In this document: in pieces, positions 8,162 through 16,644 of the stretch | How the letters are laid out: each line of letters begins with the position of its first letter | Position numbering within the stretch: position 1 is the first letter of the stretch | Assembly: GCF_007923445.1 (NCBI RefSeq) | Contig: NZ_VOJI01000007.1 | Coordinates: forward strand, 160,399 to 224,398 | From: Puniceibacterium confluentis | GTDB taxonomy: Bacteria; Pseudomonadota; Alphaproteobacteria; Rhodobacterales; Rhodobacteraceae | Length of the DNA stretch: 64,000 bases | Direction: 5' to 3' | Translations under genes and position numbers: made by a program | The notes under the pieces: model-generated | Told to the model about the DNA's origin: nothing | Seen by the model: the letters and a program-made list of their open reading frames with translations, nothing else | The model's database searches: none

Positions 8162-9279
8162 CAGCGGCGCCCAACGGCCCGTTGGCCGGTCTCAAGGTGA
8201 TTGAGCTTGCCCGCATCCTGGCCGGCCCCTGGGCCGGTCAGACCCTGTCGGACCTGGGCGCCGAGGTGATCAAGGTCGAGGCGCCGCAGGGGGACGACAC
8301 CCGCAGGTGGGGCCCGCCCTTCATCGACCGCGACGACGACCACACCGCGGCCTATTTCCATTCCTGCAACCGGGGCAAGACCTCGGTCACCGTCGATCTG
8401 GCCAGCCCCGAGGGGCAGGAGACGATGCGCGATCTGGTCCGCGACGCCGATATCCTGATCGAGAATTTCAAGGTCGGCGGACTGCAGAAATACGGCATGG
8501 ATTATGCCAGCCTGTCACAGATCAATCCCCGGCTGATCTATTGTTCGATCACCGGCTTCGGCCAGGACGGCCCCTATGCGCACCGCGCCGGGTATGACTA
8601 CATCATCCAGGGCATGTCGGGCCTGATGTCGATCACCGGTGATCCCGGGGGGCAGCCGCAGCGCGCCGGGGTGGCGGTGACAGACATCTTTACCGGCGTC
8701 TATTCAGTGGCCGGCATTCTGGCCGCCCTGTACCAGCGTTCGGTGACGGGCAAGGGCCAGCAGATCGACATGGCGCTGCTGGACGTGGCGGTGTCGGTCA
8801 CCGCCAATCAGGCGATGAACTACCTGGCCACCGGAACGCCGCCGGGGCGGATCGGCAACTATCACCCGAACCTCACCCCCTATCAGGTGTTCGACTGCAG
8901 CGATGGTTTCATCATCATCGCCACCGGCAACGATTCCCAGTACCAGCGGCTGTGCGGGTTGCTGGGGCTCGACGACATGGCGGCCGATCCGGCCTACCTG
9001 ACCAATGCCGACCGGATCGCAAACCGCTCCGAGATGACCCGCCGGCTGACCGGGGCAACGCTGCGGATGACCAAGGCGGACCTGCTGGCCGCCTGCGAAG
9101 GCGCGGGAGTTCCGGCCGGACCGATCAACAACATGGCCGAGGTCCTGGCGGACCCGCATGTCCAGGCCCGCGGTATGCAGATTGCCCCCGAAGGTGTCCC
9201 CGGCCTGCGTGCGCCGTTCCGGTTCTCGGATGCTGATCTTGTGCTGGACAGGGCCTCGCCCCGGCTGGGCCGAAGCTGA
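8158..9279 (+). CDS. CaiB/BaiF family (class III) CoA transferase
   Basis: This 373-residue enzyme belongs to the formyl-CoA transferase family and moves CoA between carboxylic acids via an Asp-acyl anhydride. Seen features are the N-terminal GLKVIELARILAGPWAGQ, the segment DLGAEVIKVEAP, and the catalytic Asp at about residue 147 in AHRAGYDYIIQGMSGLMS. C-terminal MAEVLADPHVQARGM is also a family hallmark. The substrate pair is not deducible. It starts inside the last codon of the DsbA-like gene; the functional link between the two is unclear. Confidence 0.88.
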   Translation: MTAAPNGPLAGLKVIELARILAGPWAGQTLSDLGAEVIKVEAPQGDDTRRWGPPFIDRDDDHTAAYFHSCNRGKTSVTVDLASPEGQETMRDLVRDADILIENFKVGGLQKYGMDYASLSQINPRLIYCSITGFGQDGPYAHRAGYDYIIQGMSGLMSITGDPGGQPQRAGVAVTDIFTGVYSVAGILAALYQRSVTGKGQQIDMALLDVAVSVTANQAMNYLATGTPPGRIGNYHPNLTPYQVFDCSDGFIIIATGNDSQYQRLCGLLGLDDMAADPAYLTNADRIANRSEMTRRLTGATLRMTKADLLAACEGAGVPAGPINNMAEVLADPHVQARGMQIAPEGVPGLRAPFRFSDADLVLDRASPRLGRS

Positions 9280-9320
9280 CACGCCTCAACGCGGTCGTCG
9301 CCAGGCGCGCGCGCCCGGTC

Positions 9321-9370
9321 CCCGTGGCCAAATATCCCGGGGGGGCCGGGGGGCTGGTCCCCCGGTCCCG
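9321..9370. repeat. REP-like GC hairpin element with GGCCAAATATCCCGGGGG core
   Basis: Between two convergent genes there is GTGGCCAAATATCCCGGG followed by a strong hairpin (CCGGGGG at 9346-9352, loop of 6, CCCCCGG at 9359-9365). This AT-core-plus-G-run layout resembles short intergenic elements that I recall as frequent in roseobacters. Its position between converging genes also fits a bidirectional transcription stop. Confidence 0.5.
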
Positions 9371-9393
9371 TCGCCCGCAAAACCCACCCGGCC

Positions 9394-10536
9394 TCAGGCC
9401 AGGTGATCCACCACCCGCAGATCCTGCGCCAGCACGTCGACCTCTTCCAGCCAGCGCGCCACCAGCTTTGGATCGCCGGGCGCCGCCGAAACCCCTGCTG
9501 GTATCTCTCGGGCCATGACGGCCTCGACCGCCAGCGACACCGGCACCGACACCAGCCGCGCCATCGCCGTGCCGCGCGCATCGCCCCAGGCGTCCATGAC
9601 ATAGGTCCGGTGCCAGACCGGCACACCCTCGGCCTCGGCTTTCAGCGCCACGCACATCACCACCCGGTCGGGATCGTTCTCGCCATAGGCGTGTTCGGTC
9701 CAGAACTGATCCGACATTTCCTTCAGCCGCGCCTCGCCCTCCGGGCCCTGCAAGGTCTCGACCTCGCGGAACACCGGAGCCCAGGCCTCGGCCCAGCCAT
9801 TCAGCCGGAGGGTGCCACGCACGAATTCCTTGACCTTCCATGTCGGATCGAAGTTGTAGGCATCCATGAACGGCAGTGAATCGCGGTTGGGATAGACCTC
9901 AAAGGTCTCGGGCACCGCCAGCGGCGCGTCATAGCTGCCCAGCGCATCCCAGGGCCGCGCGACCCGCAGTTCGCTGAAGGCACGGACAGAGCGCGACGGC
10001 GAACGCAGCGCCTTGAGCACACCCAGCGGCGACCAGCTGAACTTGTAGCGAAAGGCGTTGGCGTGTTTCGGCACACCGCCGCAATAGGAGGTAAAGGACA
10101 GCACGTTGCCCGGCTCATAGGCGTCCGAGCGCCGGTAGTCCGCCACCAGGTGATGCGCCATCAGATGGTCGATGCCGGGGTCCAGCCCGACCTCGTTCAC
10201 CAGTGCCACCCCCTTCAATTGTGCCTTGGCATGCAGCGAACGCATTTCGGGCGCGATATAGGATGAGCTGACAAAGTGTGCTGCCTTGGCGATGGCCAGT
10301 TCCGCGAGTGGCACGTGCCAGTCGGCGGGCAGCATCGAGACCACCACGTCACCCGGCTGGAGTTCGGCCTCCAGCGCGTCCAGCTCGAACTCGTGGATGC
10401 GCTGGGTCAGGTCGCCGACGGCATCCTCGGCCTTGTCGATGGTGCGGTTCCAGACCGTCACCTCATGGCCCGCCGTGATCAGCCGCCGCAGTCCGGGCAC
10501 CGCCGACAGGCCGGTGCCGCACCAGTGAATCGTCAT
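9394..10536 (-). CDS. Saccharopine dehydrogenase family protein (LYS9/glutamate-forming type)
   Basis: A 380-residue Rossmann protein with the dinucleotide motif near its N terminus (IHWCGTGLSAVPGLRRLITAG) and the conserved VNEVGLDPGIDHLMA and SYCGGVPKHANAF segments of glutamate-forming saccharopine reductases. Its start overlaps the end of the upstream lysine-forming partner by 4 bases, so the two halves of the saccharopine route are encoded as one unit. In the catabolic direction it would convert saccharopine to aminoadipate semialdehyde plus glutamate. The pair arrangement supports the call; the physiological direction is inferred. Confidence 0.85.
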   Translation of the reverse strand: MTIHWCGTGLSAVPGLRRLITAGHEVTVWNRTIDKAEDAVGDLTQRIHEFELDALEAELQPGDVVVSMLPADWHVPLAELAIAKAAHFVSSSYIAPEMRSLHAKAQLKGVALVNEVGLDPGIDHLMAHHLVADYRRSDAYEPGNVLSFTSYCGGVPKHANAFRYKFSWSPLGVLKALRSPSRSVRAFSELRVARPWDALGSYDAPLAVPETFEVYPNRDSLPFMDAYNFDPTWKVKEFVRGTLRLNGWAEAWAPVFREVETLQGPEGEARLKEMSDQFWTEHAYGENDPDRVVMCVALKAEAEGVPVWHRTYVMDAWGDARGTAMARLVSVPVSLAVEAVMAREIPAGVSAAPGDPKLVARWLEEVDVLAQDLRVVDHLA

Positions 10537-11594
10537 GCTGTCACCTTTTTGCTGTGATCTTCAAAATGCTGAAACGCCCGGCCCCAGACACCAGCCCGCA
10601 GATCGTCCAGTGTCATGAGGGATGGCAGCAGCTGGCCTGCGTAATCCCGCGAGGATTCCACCGGCAACATCGAAGGCAGGTTGTCGATGGCCGTCACGTC
10701 CAGCGGCGGCGAGTCATGCACACGCAGCGCCGGAGTGTCCCAGGTGGTGGTGCGGTCATAGACCTTGACCGGAGAAAAATCGCTGGTCGGGTCACAGGCG
10801 ATATCGCCGATCACCGTCAGGCGGCGCGGCGCGGCACCGGTATCCGCAGGCACAAAGACCGGGGCGCCGGGCTGGGCCAGGATGCAGTTGAGGAATATCT
10901 CATGCTGCAAAACCTCGGGGAAGGGGCCGCCATGGGCTGTCTGGGCCAGATCCCAGCCGGTGACCGGAAGACCCATCGCCGTACAAAGATCGGTTGCCCC
11001 GCTGCCCACGCGGCCCAGAGCGCCGATCACCAGCACCGAGGGCGGCGCTGTCTCGACGCTGGCCATGGCGTTGCGCAATTCGGCCTGCAGTGCCTCGGCA
11101 GAGCCATAGGTCTGGACGCTGCCGCAAGTTTTGCCCCGCTGCTGCGCGATCCAGCACATCAGGGCGACCGCCGCACCGGCGTAGCCTGCCCAGTAGCCGA
11201 AGGCCGCCACCCGCCGTCCGTTGCCGTCTGTCAGGTACTCGAGGTCGTACAGGGCGCCGCCGCCGGCCCTGAACCGGCGCAGCAGACGCTGACCATCCGG
11301 CTGCCCCTTGTAGGCATGGCCGAACATGATGTGGCGGTGACGCAGGGGCGTGCCGTCGTCGGGCAATTCCTTGAGCCCGAAGATGACGGCTTCGGTCGGT
11401 GCGTTGACCCAGCTGCCCTCTGGCGCAATCTGCGCGCCCGCCTGGACATAGCCCGTGACCGGCACCGCGCGTTGCGAGCTCTCTTCGAAGGTCACGCGAA
11501 ATCCCTTGTCGATCAGCGCGCGAACACCCTCCGGCGTGATTCCGACGCGCTCTTCGTTCGGGCGCTGTTCCGCGCGCACCCACAGATGTACCAT
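10533..11594 (-). CDS. Saccharopine dehydrogenase, lysine-forming type (LYS1-like)
   Basis: A 353-residue member of the alanine dehydrogenase/LYS1 family. The N terminus HLWVRAEQRPNEERVGITPEG has the R-x-E-x2-x-E-x-R substrate-binding pattern, GHAYKGQPDGQRLL and YDLEYL are LYS1 hallmarks, and VLVIGALGRVGSGA is the NAD-binding loop. It interconverts lysine plus 2-oxoglutarate with saccharopine. It is the upstream gene of a two-gene operon with the LYS9-like reductase (4-base overlap). It has no fusion to the second activity, unlike LKR/SDH of plants and animals. Confidence 0.87.
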   Translation of the reverse strand: MVHLWVRAEQRPNEERVGITPEGVRALIDKGFRVTFEESSQRAVPVTGYVQAGAQIAPEGSWVNAPTEAVIFGLKELPDDGTPLRHRHIMFGHAYKGQPDGQRLLRRFRAGGGALYDLEYLTDGNGRRVAAFGYWAGYAGAAVALMCWIAQQRGKTCGSVQTYGSAEALQAELRNAMASVETAPPSVLVIGALGRVGSGATDLCTAMGLPVTGWDLAQTAHGGPFPEVLQHEIFLNCILAQPGAPVFVPADTGAAPRRLTVIGDIACDPTSDFSPVKVYDRTTTWDTPALRVHDSPPLDVTAIDNLPSMLPVESSRDYAGQLLPSLMTLDDLRAGVWGRAFQHFEDHSKKVTA

Positions 11595-11926
11595 GTATGA
11601 AATCCCCTGTTTGCGGCGACACTAGCGCGGATTGCGCCGGGCATAAAGATACCAGCTTCTCCCGCGGGCCTGCGCCGTCGGCGCACCTTCTCGGGGCCGG
11701 AATAGCCCGGGGCGGTCCGCAGGACGGGGGGCGGCGCCGCCGAAATCACCCCCCGAAACCACCGCCCCGACCAGGCCGCGATCGGAAAGTGGTCGCGGCA
11801 ACGCAGATCGCGTGACGCCTATCGGAAACACCAAGGCCGCCTTTGCTAGGCTAGGAGTCGGAATTGACGCCCCCCCGTGTCAGCGGTCATGGTCTAGAAT
11901 GCACCAAAGCACGGAAAGGCGCCTCC
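11595..11926. other. Divergent intergenic region between saccharopine operon and formate dehydrogenase
   Basis: These 332 bases hold the promoters of two diverging units. I see a GC-rich stretch with a GCGCCGTCGGCGC-type inverted repeat (about 11671-11683), a G-run at 11727-11740, and no convincing coding frame. Reading the next gene from 11864 would add 21 residues without family support. No riboswitch or RNA gene is recognisable. Confidence 0.5.
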
Positions 11927-14716
11927 ATGTCCGATACCATCCTGTTCACCCTTGACGGCCAGCAGGTCGAGGCCCCGAAGGGCGCAACGATCTGGGAGGT
12001 CGCCAACGGGCGTGGTCTGGTAATCCCGCATCTGTGCCACAAACCGGCGCCGGGGTATCGTCCGGACGGCAACTGCCGTGCCTGCATGGTCGAGATCGAG
12101 GGCGAGCGCACTCTGGCCGCCTCGTGCATCCGCGAACCCGTCGAGGGCATGGTGGTCAGCACCGAGTCGGGCCGCGCCCGGACCGCCCGCAAGATGGTGG
12201 TCGAGATGTTGCTGGCCGATCAGCCCGAGCGCGACGCGGCGCATGACAAATCGAGCCACCTCTGGGACATGGCCGACCTGAATGGCGTGACCACCAGCCG
12301 TCTGCCCACGGTCGAGGCAGAGCGCATTCCGCTGCTGGATGACAGCCATGTGGCGATGAAGGTCAATCTGGATGCCTGCATCCAGTGCGGGTTGTGCGTG
12401 CGTGCCTGCCGCGAGGTGCAGGTCAACGATGTGATCGGCATGGCCGGGCGCGGGCATGACGCCTATCCGGTGTTTGATCTGGATGATCCGATGGGGCAGT
12501 CGACCTGCGTCGCCTGCGGCGAATGTGTTCAGGCCTGCCCGACGGGTGCGCTGATGCCCTCCTCGGTGATGGACGACCAGCAGCAGGGCGACAGCAAGGA
12601 TTTCGACACGGAGGTGAAATCGGTCTGCCCGTTCTGCGGAGTCGGTTGTCAGGTCAGCCTCAAAATCAAGGACAACAAGGTCAAATATGTCGAGGGCATC
12701 AACGGCCCGGCCAACGAAGGCCGGCTCTGTGTCAAGGGGCGCTTTGGCTTTGACTACATCCACCATCCTCACCGGCTGACGAAACCGTTGATCCGTCGTG
12801 ACGACGCGCCGGAAAAGGGTCTGAATGTCGACCCGGACAACCCTTTCACCCATTTCCGCGAGGCCAGCTGGGACGAGGCGATGGAATTTGCCGCCAAGGG
12901 ACTGGTCGACCTGCGCTCGCTCTGGGGCGGGGCATCGGTGGCGGGTTTTGGCAGCGCCAAATGCACCAACGAAGAAGCCTACCTGTTCCAAAAGCTGATC
13001 CGTCAGGGGTTCAAGCACAACAACGTCGATCACTGCACCCGGCTGTGCCATGCGTCGTCCGTTGCGGCCCTGATGGAAAACGTCGGATCGGGCGCGGTGA
13101 CGGCCACCTTCAACGAGATCGAAAACGCTGATGTCGCCATTGTCATCGGCGCCAACCCGACCGAAAACCATCCCGTGGCCGCGACGTTCTTCAAGCAGTT
13201 CGCAAAGCGCGGCGGCGAACTGATCGTGATGGATCCGCGCGGGCAGACCGGCCTGAAGCGGCACGCCAAGCATCTGCTGCAGTTCCGCCCCGGCACCGAT
13301 GTGGCGCTGCTGAATGCGATCATGAACGTCATCGTCGAGGAAAAGCTGTACGACAGGCAGTATATTGAGGGCTTTACCGAAGGATTCTTTGAATTCCGCG
13401 ACCATATCCGGGCCTTCACCCCGGACCGCATGTCCGAACTCTGCGGCATCGACGCCGACACCATTCGCACCGTTGCGCGCGACTTTTCCCGCGCCCGTGC
13501 CGGAATGATCTTCTGGGGCATGGGGGTCAGCCAGCACATCCACGGCACCGACAACTCGCGCTGCCTGATCTCTCTGGCGCTGCTCTGTGGCCATGTCGGA
13601 CGGCCCGGCACCGGGTTGCATCCGCTGCGCGGCCAGAACAACGTCCAGGGCGCATCCGATGCCGGGCTGATCCCCAACGTGATGCCGGATTACCAGTTGG
13701 TCACCGACCCGGAAGTGCGTGACCTGTTCCGCCACATCTGGCGCGGGACCGAGATCGACGCCAAGCCCGGCCTGACGGTGGTCGAGATCATGGACCGGGT
13801 CTACCGGGGCGAAATCAAGGGCATGTACGTGCAGGGCGAGAACCCGGCGATGTCGGACCCGGATGTGGAACACGCCCGCCGGGCGCTGGCCAAGCTCGAC
13901 CATCTGGTGGTGCAGGATATCTTCCTGACCGAGACGGCGATGTACGCCGACGTGATCCTGCCTGCCTCGGCGCTGCCGGAAAAGACCGGCACGGTGACCA
14001 ACACCAACCGTCAGGTGCAGATGGTGCGCAAGGCCGTGCCAACCCCCGGAGAGGCGCGGGAGGACTGGATCATCCTGGTCGACCTGGCGCGGCGCATCGG
14101 GCTGGAATGGGATTATGACGATCCGCGTGAGATCTTTGACGAGATGAAGATGTCGATGCGCAGCCTGCAGAACATCACCTGGAAACGGCTCGAAAACGAA
14201 GGGGCCGTGACCTATCCCTGCCTGGGTCCGAACGATCCCGGACAGGCGGTGGTGTTCGGTGACGGCTTTCCGCGCCGCGCGGGCCGGGCCAAGTTCACTC
14301 CGGCGCGGGTGACGCCGCCGGCAGAGATGCCGGATGACAAATTTCCGATGATCCTGACCACGGGGCGACAACTCGAGCATTGGCACACCGGGTCGATGAC
14401 CCGGCGGTCAACTGTGCTCGACGCGGTCGAGCCCGAGGCGAACTGTTCGCTGAACCCCAAGACCTTGCGCAAGCTGGGGGTGACTCCGGGCGGACTGGTG
14501 CGGCTGACAACGCGGCGCGGCACCCTGGACGTGATGGCCCGCGCCGATCGTCAGGTCGCCGAGGACATGGTGTTCCTGCCGTTCGCCTATGTCGAGGCGG
14601 CGGCCAACATCCTGACCAACCCGGCGCTGGACCCGTTCGGCAAGATTCCGGAATTCAAATACTCGGCGGTGAAAGTCGAGAAGGTGGACAAAGCCGATCC
14701 GGTCGCGGCGGAATGA
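11927..14716 (+). CDS. fdhA: Formate dehydrogenase subunit alpha (Mo/W-bis-MGD, NAD-linked type)
   Basis: This 929-residue catalytic subunit oxidises formate to CO2. An N-terminal 2Fe-2S domain has C37, C50, C53 and C67. Two ferredoxin-type 4Fe-4S motifs follow (CIQCGLCVRAC at 151-161; CVACGECVQAC at 194-204). The molybdopterin domain has its 4Fe-4S cysteines at 234, 237, 241 and 268, and a metal-ligand Cys in TRLCHASS (about C374), so this is a cysteine rather than selenocysteine enzyme. ATG 11927 has GGAAAGG upstream. The beta/gamma (NuoF/NuoE-like) subunits and fdhD are not adjacent, which is unusual for NAD-linked enzymes. Confidence 0.9.
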   Translation: MSDTILFTLDGQQVEAPKGATIWEVANGRGLVIPHLCHKPAPGYRPDGNCRACMVEIEGERTLAASCIREPVEGMVVSTESGRARTARKMVVEMLLADQPERDAAHDKSSHLWDMADLNGVTTSRLPTVEAERIPLLDDSHVAMKVNLDACIQCGLCVRACREVQVNDVIGMAGRGHDAYPVFDLDDPMGQSTCVACGECVQACPTGALMPSSVMDDQQQGDSKDFDTEVKSVCPFCGVGCQVSLKIKDNKVKYVEGINGPANEGRLCVKGRFGFDYIHHPHRLTKPLIRRDDAPEKGLNVDPDNPFTHFREASWDEAMEFAAKGLVDLRSLWGGASVAGFGSAKCTNEEAYLFQKLIRQGFKHNNVDHCTRLCHASSVAALMENVGSGAVTATFNEIENADVAIVIGANPTENHPVAATFFKQFAKRGGELIVMDPRGQTGLKRHAKHLLQFRPGTDVALLNAIMNVIVEEKLYDRQYIEGFTEGFFEFRDHIRAFTPDRMSELCGIDADTIRTVARDFSRARAGMIFWGMGVSQHIHGTDNSRCLISLALLCGHVGRPGTGLHPLRGQNNVQGASDAGLIPNVMPDYQLVTDPEVRDLFRHIWRGTEIDAKPGLTVVEIMDRVYRGEIKGMYVQGENPAMSDPDVEHARRALAKLDHLVVQDIFLTETAMYADVILPASALPEKTGTVTNTNRQVQMVRKAVPTPGEAREDWIILVDLARRIGLEWDYDDPREIFDEMKMSMRSLQNITWKRLENEGAVTYPCLGPNDPGQAVVFGDGFPRRAGRAKFTPARVTPPAEMPDDKFPMILTTGRQLEHWHTGSMTRRSTVLDAVEPEANCSLNPKTLRKLGVTPGGLVRLTTRRGTLDVMARADRQVAEDMVFLPFAYVEAAANILTNPALDPFGKIPEFKYSAVKVEKVDKADPVAAE

Positions 14717-14776
14717 GAGAATCGGATCCGCGCCGCCACCGCACCTGCGGCCGCGCGGACCTTGCCGATCCCGGCA

Positions 14777-14896
14777 TCTTGAATCTGTAGAACAATGCCT
14801 GCGCCCCTGGTTCAGGGGCCGGGCATGCGGACTGTCGCCGCAGCCCTCTGCCCAGGGCATACCATCGACGACTGTGCCGCCCTTCTTGAATCTGTA
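14777..14896. repeat. Spaced direct repeat TCTTGAATCTGTA in the fdhA/hydrolase intergenic region
   Basis: The 13-mer TCTTGAATCTGTA occurs at 14777-14789 and 14884-14896, 107 bases apart, in the 261-base gap between fdhA and the M20 hydrolase. A short hairpin (GCCCCTG, loop GTT, CAGGGGC; 14803-14819) lies between the copies and could end fdhA transcription. Nothing coding is evident in the gap. Confidence 0.6.
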
Positions 14897-14977
14897 TAGG
14901 TGTCGGCACACAGTGCGGTTCGGTCGATCCTCGGCAGGCCGCGCATTCACTCCAACATTTTCTGAGCAGGTCCACCG

Positions 14978-16174
14978 ATGCAACCCAATCCTGAACGGTT
15001 TCTGGCCGACCTTCACACCCTGCGGAGCTTTGGCGCCTCGGGTGTGGGACGAGGTGTCGTGCGCCCGGCCTATTCCGATGCGGACATGGCGGCGCGGGAC
15101 TGGCTGGCGGCCAGGATGCAGGCGGCCGGGCTGGACGTGTCCTTTGATCCGGTCGGTTCGCTGTTCGGTGTGGCGCGCGGGCCGTCGCTGCTGCTGGGCT
15201 CGCACAGCGACAGCCAGCCCGAGGGCGGCTGGCTTGACGGCGCTCTGGGTGTGATCGCGGCATTGGAAATCGCGCGGGCAAGCCGCGAAGCAGGCGGCCC
15301 GCCGGTGTCCGTGGTGTCGTTCCAGGACGAAGAGGGCCGGTTTGGCGTCACCACCGGCAGTTCGGTCTGGGGCGGCGCTCTGACATTGGACGCAGCGGAC
15401 GCCTTGCTGGATCGCGATGGTGTGACCTTTGCCGAGGCCCGGGCGCGGATGGGCGCACGCTGCGGTGCCTTTGTCGATCCGGCGCAATTCACCGGCTTCA
15501 TCGAGATGCATATCGAACAGGGCCCGACGCTGATCACGAGCGGCGAAAAGGCTGGCGTGGTGTCGGCCATCGTCGGAATCCGGGATGTCAAGATTACCTT
15601 CGGCGGACAGCAGAACCATGCGGGTACCACACCGATGGGCCTGCGCCGTGATGCCTTTCAGGCTCTGTCCGCGTTCAACGCGCGGATCAACGACCGATTG
15701 CGCCCTGTTGTGACCCCGGCAACCGTCTGGACGATCGGGCAGGTGGCGCTGCATCCCAACGCCGCGTCCATCGTGCCGGGGCGGGTGACATTCTCGATGC
15801 AGTGGCGCGACGGTGACAGTGACCGGCTGCGCCGGATGGAAGAAGTCATCCGCGACACCGCCGCCGAGGTGGCCGCCGAGATGGGGCTGTCACTGGACTA
15901 CGGCCCGATGCTGGGCCTGGAGCCTGTGGCGATGGATGGCCGCCTGCGCGCAGGACTTGAAGCGGCAGCCGAAGCCGAGGTGCCGGGCAACTGGCGGGTG
16001 ATGCCTTCGGGTGCGCTGCACGATGCGACCAACGTGGCGCGCCTGATGCCGGTGGCGATGCTGTTCGTCCCGTCCATCGGCGGCATCAGCCACGACTTTG
16101 CCGAGGACACCGATGAAACGGATCTGGTCACCGGGCTGACGTTGCTGGCACGGGCTGTCGCGGCGCTTCAGTAA
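14978..16174 (+). CDS. M20 family Zn-dependent hydrolase (N-carbamoyl-L-amino-acid hydrolase/allantoate amidohydrolase type)
   Basis: This 398-residue enzyme probably hydrolyses a ureido or carbamoyl group (N-carbamoyl amino acid, allantoate or ureidoglycolate). The di-metal ligands are visible: H76 in [10 protein letters not shown]87 in [10 protein letters not shown]119 in FQDEEGRF and H177 in EMHIEQGP. The dimerisation-domain hallmark [17 protein letters not shown] is intact. The exact substrate cannot be fixed from sequence. AGG lies seven bases before the ATG. Its last 7 bases overlap the end of a small convergent ORF. Confidence 0.85.
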   Translation: MQPNPERFLADLHTLRSFGASGVGRGVVRPAYSDADMAARDWLAARMQAAGLDVSFDPVGSLFGVARGPSLLLGSHSDSQPEGGWLDGALGVIAALEIARASREAGGPPVSVVSFQDEEGRFGVTTGSSVWGGALTLDAADALLDRDGVTFAEARARMGARCGAFVDPAQFTGFIEMHIEQGPTLITSGEKAGVVSAIVGIRDVKITFGGQQNHAGTTPMGLRRDAFQALSAFNARINDRLRPVVTPATVWTIGQVALHPNAASIVPGRVTFSMQWRDGDSDRLRRMEEVIRDTAAEVAAEMGLSLDYGPMLGLEPVAMDGRLRAGLEAAAEAEVPGNWRVMPSGALHDATNVARLMPVAMLFVPSIGGISHDFAEDTDETDLVTGLTLLARAVAALQ

Positions 16175-16329
16175 CCCATCGTTGCCCGCAGCAGCGGCAG
16201 AAGCGCGGCGGCGGCGATCCCGACAAGGGCACCGATGACCAGACGTGCCATCAGGCCCGGGAATCCCGGGGCGACGGCACTGAGGCAGGCACAGACGGTG
16301 GCATAAAAGCCGAGCGTGATCGGGTCCAT
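16168..16329 (-). CDS. Small hydrophobic membrane protein (53 residues)
   Basis: An ATG at 16329 opens a 53-codon frame ending TGA at 16168. The product starts [20 protein letters not shown] and ends in LLRATMGY, with one or two hydrophobic helices (about residues 6-22 and 31-47) separated by a Pro/Gly turn (PGFPG). Its end overlaps the end of the convergent M20 hydrolase by 7 bases. The clean alternation of turn and helix suggests a genuine single- or double-pass membrane protein rather than noise. Function unknown. Confidence 0.6.
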   Translation of the reverse strand: MDPITLGFYATVCACLSAVAPGFPGLMARLVIGALVGIAAAALLPLLRATMGY

Positions 16330-16644
16330 GCGTCAGGCTACCACAGGATAACGTCGCGTAAACAGTGGCTGTGCCAGTCGCGGCACGTTTTCCGGGTTCG
16401 GCCCCGGCCGATCGCACCGGCAGGCGGGCGCAGCGCCTTGCCGTATGCGCCGCCCGTGTCGCGCCGTTGTCTGGGCCACTGGTCCGGGTCTGCCGGAATG
16501 GGACCAAAGTCGGAGCCGACCGACAAACTAATTCTTGACCTGTGAGTGCAGATCGCAAGGATTGATGGCAACGGCCACAGGCCGCACAAACGAGCCGCAC
16601 AAGCGGTCGAAAGCACCGGTAACCCGGTGTGTGGGAGGAAAGAC
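16330..16644. other. Intergenic region upstream of the acyl-CoA synthetase operon
   Basis: These 315 bases separate the small membrane ORF (minus) from the ligase (plus) and must contain both promoters. A relatively AT-rich TTCTTGACCTGTGAG stretch near 16532-16546 contains a TTGACC hexamer that could be a -35 element for the ligase transcript. No convincing ORF, hairpin or RNA gene is visible. Confidence 0.4.

Noticed and set aside
11894-14386. 830-codon antisense open frame over fdhA
   Set aside because: A mirror effect of GC-rich codons; no family motifs, while the sense frame has all cluster cysteines.
14408-15754. 448-codon minus-strand frame across fdhA end and the M20 gene
   Set aside because: Spans two sense genes and the gap, shows no domain, and is explained by high GC third positions.
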